This document shows positions 28,023-37,323 of a stretch of DNA of 64,000 bases, in pieces. Numbering within the stretch: position 1 is the first letter of the stretch; every line of letters begins with the position of its first letter. Position numbers and translations under genes: made by a program. Under the pieces are notes generated by a model. That model ran no database searches. It was not told the origin of the DNA and saw only the letters and a list, made by a program, of their open reading frames with translations. The DNA is from DASUBV01 sp963725175 (GTDB lineage Bacteria > Actinomycetota > Actinomycetes > Streptosporangiales > Streptosporangiaceae), in the NCBI GenBank assembly GCA_963725175.1, contig CAVRXH010000006.1:3906001-3970000 (forward strand), given 5' to 3'.

Positions 28023-29546
28023 TCACGACTCCGTGTCGCTGTCACCTGCGGAGACCTGGTGAACGTCGCCAGGGAACGGAGTGCCGTCGCCGTGCTCCTC
28101 CCACAGCTTCCGCAGGGCGCGCAGGGCGTTGCTGGCGCTGGCCTGCCGGGTCGGCCTGGTCGCTTCGAGGATTCGCCGCTTGGCCTCGTCTTGCTGCCCG
28201 GCGACGCATTTGGCATATACGCGCATTAGCACGTCTACGGTGTGGCCCGCCCATTCCGCGACCTGGGCAGGGTCGGCGGTGGCCCTGAGCCATGTCGATA
28301 CGGCGGCGTGCCGCAGATCGTAGGGGCGGCGGGCGATTAGCGATGCGGCCTCAGTTTCGGTGAATGCCGCCGACCGCGCATCGTGAAACACCTTGAGGTA
28401 GGCGCGGTCAGTGACGAGTTTCCCCGTGGCCAGGGTGAAGATGCGGCCGCCGGGCCCAATGCCGCACTCCGCTATGTGATCGCGTATGAGCTTCACCAGC
28501 TCGGGATGCACAGGGACGGTTCGTGATTCGTTTTCGGCGCGGTGCTTGAGTCCCCGGCGCTGCCGGACGCTGCCGTCATCGGTCCAGTTAGAGCCGCTTC
28601 GAGGCTGAGCATTGGTGAGCGTGAATTCACCCCATGCACTGTCGTCCTCGGGCAGGCTGGTGATGTTCTGCTCTCGGAGGTCGGCGGCTTCCTCGGGCCG
28701 AAGCGCCGCGTAGTACATGCAGCCGAAGAACGCCTTAAGCCGCTTGCCGCGCTCGCTGCGGGCCGCCGCTTCGAGGAACCGCCGGGCCTGACCGGGATTG
28801 ATGACACAGCGCGGGTCAACGGTCTTTAGCTTTCTCGGGCGGCTCCAGGTAACAGACTTGAGCGGGTTGCCGGATATCAGCTTGCGCTCAACCTCCGCAT
28901 AGGTCATGAGGTTGTTCAGCACGGTTCGCTTGCGGTTGGCGGTATTCGCGGCGGCAAGCGTGCCGTCTTGCTTCGAGCTGATCCGGTCAAGAATCGCGCG
29001 GGCGTGAACGCTGCCAGTCTCCGGGTCGGCGAGCGCGGCCACGGGAACCGTGCTGGCGGCCAGCCATTTGATGACCGGGGCAATATCCTCGGGCGGGTCG
29101 GCCTGCCCGCGCAGACGGGCGCTGTATGCCCAAGTTGCAAGTGCCCGGCGGATATCAGCTCGCGGCCACGGCGCTTCGGCGGTGAACAGCACCTCGGTAG
29201 CGTCGGTGAGCGCTTCGGCGATTGACCGGCGCTGGTTAGGCGATGCGTACTTCCACTTGGCGGCGGCATAGTCGAGCGTGAGCGTGTACCAGTCGATCGG
29301 CTTGATAACCGGCTTCGGCTTGTCGCGGTCCCAGGAGACAGGCTGCCCGGTGGCGATGCTGAATGCCTCACCATCCTTGGCGGCGCTAAGGAGCTTGCTG
29401 CGGAAGCTGTCGGCTTGCCCGGAGTGCCGGAACGGCTCGCGGCACGAATGGCCGCCAGCCTTCCAGCGCACGTAATAGGTGGTTACCTTCTTGCCCTTGT
29501 AGATCTCGGTTTTGTAGACGCGCACGTTATAGGTGGTGTCGTTCAT
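28023..29546 (-). CDS. int: tyrosine recombinase (phage/AICE-type integrase)
   Basis: 507 residues from the ATG at 29546. Catalytic residues of the tyrosine recombinase are visible: Arg in YYAALRPEEAADLRE, Arg412 in PYDLRHAAVSTWL, His435 in EWAGHTVDVL and nucleophile Tyr444 in LMRVYAKC. The core-binding SAM-like domain lies about 70-240. It sits at the left end of the island, reading toward attL, the usual layout for tRNA-targeting actinomycete integrative elements. Start overlaps the stop of the upstream HTH gene (ATGA). Expected to integrate into and, with the Xis-like protein, excise from tRNA-Tyr. Confidence 0.93.
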   Translation of the reverse strand: MNDTTYNVRVYKTEIYKGKKVTTYYVRWKAGGHSCREPFRHSGQADSFRSKLLSAAKDGEAFSIATGQPVSWDRDKPKPVIKPIDWYTLTLDYAAAKWKYASPNQRRSIAEALTDATEVLFTAEAPWPRADIRRALATWAYSARLRGQADPPEDIAPVIKWLAASTVPVAALADPETGSVHARAILDRISSKQDGTLAAANTANRKRTVLNNLMTYAEVERKLISGNPLKSVTWSRPRKLKTVDPRCVINPGQARRFLEAAARSERGKRLKAFFGCMYYAALRPEEAADLREQNITSLPEDDSAWGEFTLTNAQPRSGSNWTDDGSVRQRRGLKHRAENESRTVPVHPELVKLIRDHIAECGIGPGGRIFTLATGKLVTDRAYLKVFHDARSAAFTETEAASLIARRPYDLRHAAVSTWLRATADPAQVAEWAGHTVDVLMRVYAKCVAGQQDEAKRRILEATRPTRQASASNALRALRKLWEEHGDGTPFPGDVHQVSAGDSDTES

Positions 29547-29776
29547 CACGCGGCCTCCCGGTCGGTCAGCCAGCGCTCGTACTCGGCACGGCGGATGCGC
29601 AGCTCGCCGTTGGGCAGCTTGACGCACCTGGGGCCGGTGCCCTTGGCTCGCCACTCCTGCCAGGTGCGGCGGCTCAGGGGTCCGTCCGGTCCCCCGAGGT
29701 CGGTGAGGATTTCGGCCACGGTCAGCATTCCGCGCGGGGCGCGGGGCGCGGGGGCCAGGCGGGCAATGGTGGTCAC
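29546..29776 (-). CDS. xis: small HTH protein, excisionase-like
   Basis: 76 residues from the GTG at 29776. After a Pro/Ala-rich start it has a MerR-like winged helix: MLTVAEILTDLGGPDGPLSR, RTWQEWRAKGTGPRCVKLPN and a final LRIRRAEYERWL. This is the standard shape of AICE excisionases, which sit immediately upstream of int; the 3-base overlap with int (ATGA) supports the role. Confidence 0.8.
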   Translation of the reverse strand: MTTIARLAPAPRAPRGMLTVAEILTDLGGPDGPLSRRTWQEWRAKGTGPRCVKLPNGELRIRRAEYERWLTDREAA

Positions 29777-30383
29777 GCGGCGGCTCCTTGGCTGGCGGGG
29801 TGGTGCGGCAGGGCAGGCGTCGTGCCGATCAGCGAGCGGTGCGACGTGTCGGCGGCGCGGGTGGTGAGGGACTGAGATGGCCCCGCCGCCGGGGGGAGTG
29901 CTGCTGACCGTGGGCGGCGGGCCATCTCGCTCGTAGCGGGGTGCTGGCGGTGACGGTGCGTGCTCGGCAGGCGGCATGCAGGCAGGTGCCCGGCTGGGGT
30001 GGCTGTCCGGTGCTTCTTAGGGAAGGGGCCGATCAAACCCCGCAACCCCGCAGATTCCGGCATATCGCCGCGCCATATCGCTGTTGAGCTGCGGTGATGC
30101 CGTGCGGGGTTTGCTTTTTCAAACCCCGCAGATCTGCGGGGTTCTGCGGGGTTTGACGCACCTAGAGCAGTGACCGGAATGCCGGAATCTGCGGGGTTCA
30201 GCGGGGTTCGATGCGGGGTTTGAAACGGGGTGTTTCCGCAGGTCAGGGCTTTGGGTGCGGGGTTTGCTGCGGGGTTTGGATTCGGGGTGTTCCCGCAGGT
30301 CAGGGCACTGCCGGCGGGGTGATATGCCGGATTCTGCGGGGTTCGGCGGCTGGCGGAACCTGCCAGGGAAACGGGCATTCCGG
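29777..30383. repeat. iteron-rich region, putative element replication origin
   Basis: 607-bp gap between xis and the helicase gene. From about 30034 to 30345 it holds at least a dozen copies of GCGGGGTT(T/C)G or its complement, for example at 30103, 30144, 30189, 30212, 30255, 30267 and 30334, with complement copies at 30034, 30044 and 30120. A longer motif with TGTTYCCGCAGGTCAGGGC occurs twice (about 30230 and 30289), and ATGCCGGAWTCTGCGGGGTTC recurs near 30180 and 30325. A 207-codon minus frame across it looks non-coding. Dense directly repeated sites next to replication genes are typical of iteron origins. See findings. Confidence 0.7.
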
Positions 30384-32027
30384 TCATGGCTGCCACCGCT
30401 CGACCCGGTACAGCCGGGTGCGGTTATGGGATTCGGTGACGGCGCGTAGCGTCAGCGGCGGCTCGCCGTGCCACCGGTCCACCTGCCCGGCCAGGAGCTG
30501 CCCGAGTTTCTGCGGGGTCCGCACCGGCCGCCCGCGCTGGTCGGTGATGAATTCCCCTTCCCACGGGTCGGCGTCCCGGCCGCCGTAGTCCCGGCCGGGC
30601 TCGGCGGACGCCAGCAGGTCCGCGACCCTGACCAGCCGGTCGCCGTGCTTGTCGAGCCAGCGGGCCAGGAACACCGCCCACCGCAGGTCGTCCTCATCCA
30701 TGCCCCGAGCGGTCCGGGCGTTGGTCAGGAACCCGCCGATCCCGTGATGAGCCAGGAACCCGCCAGCGCCGTGCGCCCAGGGCGTGAACTGGCGCATCGG
30801 CGGGACGCTGGTGTCGCGGGGCGTGCCCGCGGCTGCCCAGTCGGCGACCAGGACCAGCAGCCGCCACAGCAGCCCGGCCCGGTTACGCGGGTTCTTGATC
30901 CAGCCCTGGAGATCGGGGATGGCGAACCCGGTGCGCGCCTCGGGGTGCGGCGCGGCGGGCTTGAGCTTCACGAACACTGACCGTGAGGCGATGTCCCCGC
31001 CGACCCGCAGGTTGTTGCCCGTGGCCATCCACAGCCGGTCGTTGGGCCACGCGCCCATCCCGGACTTGCCCAGGATGCGGGATGACCACATCGGGTTGGT
31101 GAGCAGGTTCGCCAGCACCGGCGAGGCGATCACCTCCCCCTCGGCCAGGTTGTCGAAGATCACCGCCCCGGACTCCACGGTGAACGTGGAAGTGATCAGC
31201 TTCTCCAGCTCCACGTCATTGTCAGCAGGCCACGGCACCGTCTGCTGACCCACTAGCAGGCCGATCAGCGCGGACAGCAGGCTCTTGCCGCTAGAGGGGG
31301 CGGACGCCGACACGATCGCGAGGGGCACCAGGGCGCGCAGCGGGCGGCGCAGGAACGGGGTGACCATCAGCGCGACGTAGTTCGCCAGGCTCGCGCCGTC
31401 TTCCCACTCGAAGTCGCCGAGCAGCTCGCCGAGCAGGAACGCGCGGGCCTTGGCGACCTGCCCCGGCGTCGGCTTCTCCGGGACGGGCGGCAGGTCCACG
31501 GTCGGGGCGAGGTACAGGCCCGAGGCGGGGTCGTAGCCGGGGTGCTGGAGAAGGGACCAGTCGCGGCGCAGCACGGGGGTGCCGATGATCCCCGCCAGGG
31601 TGGGGACGCTGGGCCACTCGGCCCCGGCCAGCACGGCCGACAGGACCGCCGGGGGCGGGGTGGTCTCTTCCCCGGTGACCTCGGCGCGGCCGTGCTCGTC
31701 GCGGCGGGCCCGGCGGGTCCAGGTGTAGGTGTGCTCGGCCAGCAGCAGCGCCAGCAGCGCCGGGGACACCGCCGTAGCCGCCACGGGCAAGGGCGCGTCG
31801 CCGTCCAGGTCCACGGCCAGGCTGCCCGATACCCGCTCGATCCGCACCGGCCTGCCCCCGGTCACGTACAGGTCCGGGACCGCCCCGGCCCCGAGCGCGG
31901 CCCGCAGCTTCCGGATCGCGTCCGGGCTGCCCGATACCTCGATCCGGGGCACGCCGGGCCCCGGCTTCCCGCCCGGCCCGGCGGCCGGGACGGCGGCGAG
32001 AGCAGTGCTGGCGGGCGTGGCGGTCAT
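30384..32027 (-). CDS. AAA+ ATPase, replicative helicase-like
   Basis: 547 residues. Walker A is SAPSSGKSLL (about 242-251), Walker B GAVIFDNLAEG (about 287-297), with the sensor-like MATGNNLRVGGDIASR (about 340-355), giving a superfamily 3 or DnaB/D5-like module as found in AICE and phage primase-helicase pairs. The N-terminal 200 residues resemble no catalytic domain. The gene lies between the iteron region and the dcm and prim-pol genes, so a role in element replication is a good inference. Start overlaps the dcm stop. Confidence 0.8.
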   Translation of the reverse strand: MTATPASTALAAVPAAGPGGKPGPGVPRIEVSGSPDAIRKLRAALGAGAVPDLYVTGGRPVRIERVSGSLAVDLDGDAPLPVAATAVSPALLALLLAEHTYTWTRRARRDEHGRAEVTGEETTPPPAVLSAVLAGAEWPSVPTLAGIIGTPVLRRDWSLLQHPGYDPASGLYLAPTVDLPPVPEKPTPGQVAKARAFLLGELLGDFEWEDGASLANYVALMVTPFLRRPLRALVPLAIVSASAPSSGKSLLSALIGLLVGQQTVPWPADNDVELEKLITSTFTVESGAVIFDNLAEGEVIASPVLANLLTNPMWSSRILGKSGMGAWPNDRLWMATGNNLRVGGDIASRSVFVKLKPAAPHPEARTGFAIPDLQGWIKNPRNRAGLLWRLLVLVADWAAAGTPRDTSVPPMRQFTPWAHGAGGFLAHHGIGGFLTNARTARGMDEDDLRWAVFLARWLDKHGDRLVRVADLLASAEPGRDYGGRDADPWEGEFITDQRGRPVRTPQKLGQLLAGQVDRWHGEPPLTLRAVTESHNRTRLYRVERWQP

Positions 32028-32788
32028 GCGGCGGCTCCCAGGGCGGTAGCGGTGACGTGGGGGTAGATCAGGTTTCCGATGTGCTCGGCGGCGGCGGGGA
32101 CGACGGCGTTTCCGAGTGCGCGGATGCGGGCTGTGTCCAGCCCGGCGGGAACCCCATCAGGGCCTCCAGCAGGCGGGGTGTCGGCCGTGACTGCCCGGTG
32201 GACTTCATCAGCCCACGCACCCGCTCGGTGATCGCTGCGGAGAACCGGGGCGCGGTCCCCGCGGCTGAGATGCCCCAGCCGTGTTTCGCCATGGATGCCG
32301 TGGGCGTGGGCCAGGATGAACAGCCGCTCGCGTGCGTGTGGTGCGCCCACCGCGCAAGCTGAGATAGTCCCGGCGGCGGCAAGGTAGCCGAGCCCGGCGA
32401 GGTCGCCGAGAACAGCGGCGAGTCCGCGTGTGCGCAGGCCGGGCACGTTCTCGGCGATGACCCAGCCGGGGCGGACGGCGGCGATGACGGCGGCCATCGC
32501 GGGCCACAGCCACCGGGGGTCGGCGGGGCCGCGCTTGTGCCCGGCCTGGCTGGCGGGCTGGCGGGGGAACCCGCCCGCGATGACATCGGGCGCGGGCCGC
32601 CCGGCCCACCACGCGGCGGTCGTGCGGACGTCGTCATGTCGGGGTACCTCCGGCCAGTGAGCGGCGAGAACGGAACGGCAGAACGGGTCGATCTCCACTT
32701 GTCCCGCGACGGCGAACCCGGCGCGCTCCAGGCCCAGGGACAGGCCCCCGATCCCGGCGAACAGCTCCAGCACGGTCGGGGCGGTCAT
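32024..32788 (-). CDS. dcm: DNA cytosine-5 methyltransferase, catalytic Cys missing
   Basis: 254 residues. C5-methyltransferase motif I is LELFAGIGGLSLGLERAGF (about 7-25), motif VI is IAENVPGLR, motif VIII resembles GAPHARERLF, and motif X is RIRALGNAVVP near the end. Motif IV should read PCQ but is GGFPRQPASQAG, with Arg76 in place of the nucleophilic Cys (codon CGC for TGC, 32561-32563). The stretch LLEALMGFPPGW before motif X is in another frame (about 32155-32230), implying two compensating frame shifts. The protein is short for the family. It is probably inactive as a methyltransferase unless these are sequence errors. Confidence 0.8.
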   Translation of the reverse strand: MTAPTVLELFAGIGGLSLGLERAGFAVAGQVEIDPFCRSVLAAHWPEVPRHDDVRTTAAWWAGRPAPDVIAGGFPRQPASQAGHKRGPADPRWLWPAMAAVIAAVRPGWVIAENVPGLRTRGLAAVLGDLAGLGYLAAAGTISACAVGAPHARERLFILAHAHGIHGETRLGHLSRGDRAPVLRSDHRAGAWADEVHRAVTADTPPAGGPDGVPAGLDTARIRALGNAVVPAAAEHIGNLIYPHVTATALGAAA

Positions 32789-33825
32789 GCGGCGGCTCCC
32801 TCGTCGGCGAACCCGCCGCTGATCGCGTCGCGGACCTGCCGGGGACTCTGGCTCGCGGCGAGCCCGGCGGCGGTCAGCGCGGCCTCGGCGTCCTGCCGGG
32901 TGATGGCCCCGGCGGCGACCATGCGGGCCGCGCCGCGCGCCGCGCCGTAGAGGGTGACCCGGCGGCGGCCGGGCTTGGCGTGCTCGACGGCGGCCAGGTG
33001 CGCGGCCAGCAGCGCGCCCGGCGAGGTGATGCCCGCCGCCCGCCCCGTGGGCACGGGCCTGGCCGGGTGCGCGGGCGGCGGGGCGGCGGGCACGGCCAGG
33101 GCGGCCCGCAGCGCGGCCACCAGCGGCGGGGCCATCCCGGCTACCGGGCGGCTGCCTGCCCACCGGTAGGGCCTGCCGCCGGGCCGGGCCGATGGCGGGG
33201 CCACGACGTAGCCGCCGTCTGCCTTGATGTCCACGCCAGGGCGGCCGGGCAATGCGGGCGGCAGGGGCATGCCGGGGTGGCGGTAGTACAGGTGCCAGCC
33301 GCCGCCGCCCGTGGCCACGGTCGCGGTCGGGCCCATCAGCTCCCGGTCGATCCGGCCGCCGTTGCGCGGGTCGATGTCCACCACGGCCAGGCCGGACGCG
33401 GTGCCGGTGGCGATGGCCAGCAGCCCGCCGGGAACCGCCGCGAGCATCGCGGCAAGCCGCTCGGGGTCGGTGGTGGCGGCGTGGAAGCCGTGGCAGGTCA
33501 GGCAGGCGCACCCGGCCATGTCGTGCGCGGGCCCGGCGTCGCGGCAGGCCCGGCAGTTCGCGACCGGCCGCTTGGACCGGCCGAGCACGAACACCGGCCA
33601 GCCCGCCCGCATGTACCGGAGCGCGGCAGCCCCGAGGGTGAGCCCCGCAGGGGCCGGTGTCCCTCCCGGCCCGGCGGGCCGGGGCTGGCCGGGCTCGGGC
33701 TGCCCGGCCAGCGCCGCCGGGGTGTGCGCGGCGCAGCGCGGCCCGCAGGCGTACGGGCGGGCGGGGACGGTGCCGCACCGCGACCAGTTGCAGCCCCGCC
33801 CGCCGAATACCTGTGCGTCAGGCAT
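32785..33825 (-). CDS. bifunctional DNA primase/polymerase (AEP, prim-pol domain)
   Basis: 346 residues. The archaeo-eukaryotic primase domain spans about 60-250: LGAAALRYMRAGWPVFVLGR, catalytic acids in GLAVVDIDPRNGG (Asp150, Asp152) and the partner GGWHLYYRHPG (His178). A Cys-rich N-terminus (CGPRCAAH) and CRACRDAGPAHDMAGCACLT may bind zinc. The C-terminal helical tail ends before the dcm ATG with a 4-base overlap. With the AAA+ ATPase it forms a primase-helicase pair, the replication module of the element. Confidence 0.88.
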   Translation of the reverse strand: MPDAQVFGGRGCNWSRCGTVPARPYACGPRCAAHTPAALAGQPEPGQPRPAGPGGTPAPAGLTLGAAALRYMRAGWPVFVLGRSKRPVANCRACRDAGPAHDMAGCACLTCHGFHAATTDPERLAAMLAAVPGGLLAIATGTASGLAVVDIDPRNGGRIDRELMGPTATVATGGGGWHLYYRHPGMPLPPALPGRPGVDIKADGGYVVAPPSARPGGRPYRWAGSRPVAGMAPPLVAALRAALAVPAAPPPAHPARPVPTGRAAGITSPGALLAAHLAAVEHAKPGRRRVTLYGAARGAARMVAAGAITRQDAEAALTAAGLAASQSPRQVRDAISGGFADEGAAA

Positions 33826-33843
33826 GTGTTCCTCCCGGTGTGG

Positions 33844-34182
33844 CTAGAACAGGATTTCGGCGGCGCTGAGAGCGCCGTGGGCTTCCTTGCGGGCACGGGC
33901 GCGCATTGAGGCATGACCGGCGTGGCAGGGGTCGCACAGGGCCGTCAGGGCCCGCGCGGGCAGCACGGCGGCGGTGATGACGTCGGGGGTGTCCTCGGCG
34001 GGGACGGCGTGCAGCGGCGACGCGGCGGTGTTCTCCAACTTGCACCGCCCGTCACCGTCTCTGTGCTTGCGCCCGCAGCCGCCCGTGCACTGGCACCGGT
34101 TCCCGGCGCGGCTGGTGACCTCGCGCCACACCGCCGCCCCGATGACCGGGCCGGGCACGGCCGGGCTCCCGGCGGGCGTCAC
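33844..34182 (-). CDS. HNH-like zinc-binding protein
   Basis: 112 residues from a GTG at 34182. Cys-rich core RCQCTGGCGRKHRDGDGRC, then LENTAASPLHAVPAE and ALCDPCHAGHASMRARARK; the CxxC…H…CxxCH pattern is that of HNH endonuclease folds used by integrative elements and phages. No clear catalytic HNH triplet, so it may be only a zinc-binding protein. Overlaps the next upstream gene by 4 bases. Confidence 0.6.
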   Translation of the reverse strand: MTPAGSPAVPGPVIGAAVWREVTSRAGNRCQCTGGCGRKHRDGDGRCKLENTAASPLHAVPAEDTPDVITAAVLPARALTALCDPCHAGHASMRARARKEAHGALSAAEILF

Positions 34183-34628
34183 GCGGCGGCCCCGGCGGCG
34201 GCGATGGCGCGGGCGGTGCCGTAGCTGCACCGCAGCCGCCGCGCGGCCAGGCTCACGGTCCCGCCGCCCGCCAGGACGGCGGCCACGACCTCGGCGCGCT
34301 CGCCGGGCGTCAGCGCGACCGGCCGGACGCCGCGCGCCGCCAGCTCGACGGCGACCGGGTCGGTGATGCCGTCCTCGGGCAGCACCCACGGCGAGCGCGG
34401 GCCCCGCGGCCGGGGCCAGGCGGCGGGGACCGGCGCGGGCGGGTCCGGCGGGCGGCAGCCGGGGCACAGCCCGTCGCCGGGCGGGGTGCCGAGCCACGCG
34501 CCGCCGCAGGCGCGGCATGCCCACTGGCCATCGGGGATGGCGTCCAGCGCGGCGAGGCAGGCGTGAGCGAGCGGGGTTAAGGCGTAGGGCACGGGCCGGT
34601 CGGCCGGCGTGCTGGCTGGGCTGGTCAT
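34179..34628 (-). CDS. hypothetical protein with zinc ribbon and HTH
   Basis: 149 residues. A zinc ribbon (WACRACGGAWLG…GLCPGCRPP, about 36-60) is followed by a C-terminal helix-turn-helix: LTPGERAEVVAAVLAGGGTV, then SLAARRLRCSYGTARAIAAA. Likely a DNA-binding accessory of the element; exact role unknown. Overlaps the HNH-like gene by 4 bases. Confidence 0.6.
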   Translation of the reverse strand: MTSPASTPADRPVPYALTPLAHACLAALDAIPDGQWACRACGGAWLGTPPGDGLCPGCRPPDPPAPVPAAWPRPRGPRSPWVLPEDGITDPVAVELAARGVRPVALTPGERAEVVAAVLAGGGTVSLAARRLRCSYGTARAIAAAGAAA

Positions 34629-34650
34629 GGGTGTCCTTCCGGGGCCGGGG

Positions 34651-34869
34651 TTAGCGGGTGCCGTCGCGGTAGGCGCGGCGGGCGGCGGTCCAGAGCTGCC
34701 AGCCGATGCGGGGGCGCATGCCGGTGCCGTTGCAGGCGCGGCAGGTGCGGTTGGTGCCGCCGGGGCGGCAGCGTGCGCAGGGTCCCCACGGCGACACGGC
34801 GCACAGCCCGATGTAACCGAGCGTGACGATGAGCAGGCAGAGTCCTAGCAGGGCGATGAGGGCGTGCAA
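34651..34869 (-). CDS. small membrane protein with CxxC zinc motif
   Basis: 72 residues. One N-terminal transmembrane helix (MHALIALLGLCLLIVTLGYI) followed by CARCRPGGTNRTCRACNGTG, a DnaJ-like CxxCxG zinc motif, and a basic tail. Similar small proteins occur in conjugative elements of actinomycetes; function unknown. Confidence 0.6.
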   Translation of the reverse strand: MHALIALLGLCLLIVTLGYIGLCAVSPWGPCARCRPGGTNRTCRACNGTGMRPRIGWQLWTAARRAYRDGTR

Positions 34870-35008
34870 GGGAGACCTCCGGGCGGTTGCGGGTGTTGCC
34901 GCAGGTCAGCCGCTAGGCGTTAGCGTGCTGGCCAGGGTGAGTGCGGGGTGCTAGCGGGGGTGCTAGGCCTAGCGGGGGCGGGTGCTAGTCCTAGCGGGCG
35001 GCGGCGGG

Positions 35009-37312
35009 TTACCCGGCCCGCCCCGGCCCCTCCTTTCCGTCACGCTGGGTGATGGCCTTGGTGATGTCGTCGCGGGTGATGCCGCGCCGGTTGGCCCTCG
35101 CCGGACTCGTCGGTGCCCCAGACCTGGCCGGTGCGGACGCCGCAGGGCTTGAGGGCGGCGGTGAGCTGGGCGGCGCGTGCCTCGGGCTCCTGGGCGGCCC
35201 ACGGGCCGTAGGCGGCGGGCCGCAGGTCGGCGAGGCGGGTCACGATGACCTCGGACCATGCCTTGGGCTCGGTGAGCACGGCGGCGACGTCGGCCAGCAG
35301 GTCGCAGGCGGGGCCGGTGTCCTGGTCGGGGTCCTGGCCGAGTGCGTGGCCGGTGAGGGTCCCGGCGTGCTCGCGGGCGGCGCGGGCGCGGGCGGTGACC
35401 TTCTCGGCGGCGGGCGCGTCGAGGTAGAAGCCCCGGACGATGCGCGGGTCCGCGCCTTCCCCGGCGAGGTAGAAGATGCCCGTGTCGTCGCGGGAGAACA
35501 TGGTGGCGCGCACGCCGCTCTTGTAGGCCGACGTGCCGAGCACCATGTCGTTCTCGACCTGCCCCATGACCTTGAGGCAGCACCGCAGGACGGCGTTGGC
35601 GCTGATGCCGGTGGGCAGGCTCCGGGCGTCGGGGCGGCCTGGGTGGCAGGATCAGCACGATCCCGGTGGCCGGGCCGCGCTTGTACGAAGTCGGTGGCGA
35701 TCTCCTCGAACTCGCCGCCGTACTTGGGGTGCTCGAACATGACCTGGCACTCATCCACGCAGATCACGATGGGGTGCAGGCGCAGCGACCGGTGACCGGC
35801 CAGGTCCGGGGTTAGCCCGCCCTCGGGGCACACGTCGCGGGGCAGGCCCCGGATCACCTTGCGTGCGCCGCCGCAGTGTCCTCGCGCAGGGCGCGGAAGT
35901 CGGCCAGGGCGTAGGCCAGTCGTCGTCATCGTCACCGGCCCGGTAGCGGTGCGCGACGCATTCGAGCGGGGACAGGTCCCCGGTGCCCTTGAAGTCGAAA
36001 GCGTGCAGCTCAGCGCGGGGGTCCAGCGCGGCGGCCAGCGCGAAGAGGCGGAGCAGGAACGTCTTGCCCATGCGCGGGATAGCGCCGATGATCCCGGAGG
36101 TGAACATCAGCGTGACCGTGACGACCCGGCCGCGCTGGTCGGTGCCCACCGGGATGGCCCGGACCAGGTCAGCGGCACCGTGGCGGGCCAGCGGCCGCAG
36201 GCTGCCGGGCCCGGGACAGGTCCGGGTCGCCGACCCACAGCACCAGCCGCCCGGGGTGCTGGGCGTGGTCGGGCTCGGGCCACACGCGGCCGAGCTGACG
36301 GCGCAGCCCGGATGCCAGCTCCTTGCGCTTGTCCGTGATGGCCGCGACGGTCACGCCGTAGGGCAGGTCCAGGCCAGCGCGCCAGCCGGGGCCATCACGG
36401 GTGATCGGTGACCTGAACTCGATGGCCGTGCGCGGGTTGCGGGCGATGGCCTGGTTAATCGCGGCGATGCCCACCGACCCCAGGGCGCGTATCACGATGT
36501 CGCTGGTCAGCTTCTCGACATGGTGCGGGATGACGGCGCGGTTGATCAGCGGCTTGTCGGCCGGGCGGCCGTGCCGCCCAGCACCCCGGTCACGGCCCCG
36601 GCGCCCGGCGCGGCAGCAGGCCGCCGCTGGCGACCGCGACCGCGACCACTGCCAGCGCGCCGGTCACGGTGACGCCGGTCACCCAGACCCGGAGCCGGAC
36701 ACGGGCGTCACGCTGGCGGGACAGCCTGAGGTAGGCCTCGGGGTCGGCCTTGAGCACGGTGGCCGGATCCGCACCGGGTGGCCCTCGATGTCCCACGTCC
36801 ACCGCGCCAGGCCGGACACCAGCCGGGCCAGGCCGCGCGGCGCGCGGACCGCCAGCCTGCGCCGCGTACAGCGGCACCCGGACGGCGTGGTAGCCGGTGA
36901 CGTGCGCGGAGGCCCCGCCCCCACTTCGCGGTGTCGGCGGCCTCCCGCCGCGACCGCAGCCAGGCGGGGATGACCGGACGGCGCTCGGCGCGGCGGGCGG
37001 GCAGGCCGGACAGCCAGTCACCGGCCGGGGACGGGCCGGGCTGGTCCACGCGGACGACCGTCCCCTCGAGCCGTCTCCGTCGGTGTCCGGCTCAGCTGTC
37101 CGGCGCGGCGTCCGGGCGGGCGTCCGGCGGCCGGGCAGTGTCCGGCGCCAGGTCCGGCCCGGCGTCCGGCGTGGCGTCGGGGGCGGGGTCCGGCCCGGTG
37201 TCCGGCGGGCGTCGGCGGTGGGGTCCGCCGGGGCGAGGCGTCGGCGCGGGCAGTGTCCAGGTCCACCACGCGGGCGTCCTGGCGCATCGTCAGGGGCGAT
37301 CGGGGAAGTCAT
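35009..37312 (-). pseudogene. FtsK/SpoIIIE-type conjugal transfer protein (TraB-like), many frameshifts
   Basis: Parts of one long protein appear in all three frames in the right order. N-terminal region: RRPVIPAWLRSRREAADTAK, ASAHVTGYHAVRVPLYAA and the membrane stretch VWVTGVTVTGALAVVAVAVA. Middle: LGSVGIAAINQAIARNPRTA. Walker A: GAIPRMGKTFLLRLFALAAA. Walker B: HPIVICVDECQVMFEHPKYG. Then VENDMVLGTSAYKSGVRATM, and a final frame ending GITRDDITKAITQRDGKEGP with stop at 35009. About ten frame changes occur. TraB proteins move double-stranded DNA between mycelia. Either the gene is dead and the element cannot transfer itself, or this stretch was poorly sequenced. Confidence 0.85.
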
Positions 37313-37323
37313 GGTCAGAGCTC

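Noticed and set aside
29773..30396. 207-codon minus-strand frame upstream of xis
   Set aside because: It reads through the iteron repeats (LTCGNTPNPNP, LTCGNTPFQTP) and has no protein-like pattern; the repeats explain the open frame.
34900..34998. CTAG-rich repeats (GTGCTAGCGGGG and relatives) after the small membrane gene
   Set aside because: Short, imperfect, and with no consistent spacing; not enough to call an operator or origin.
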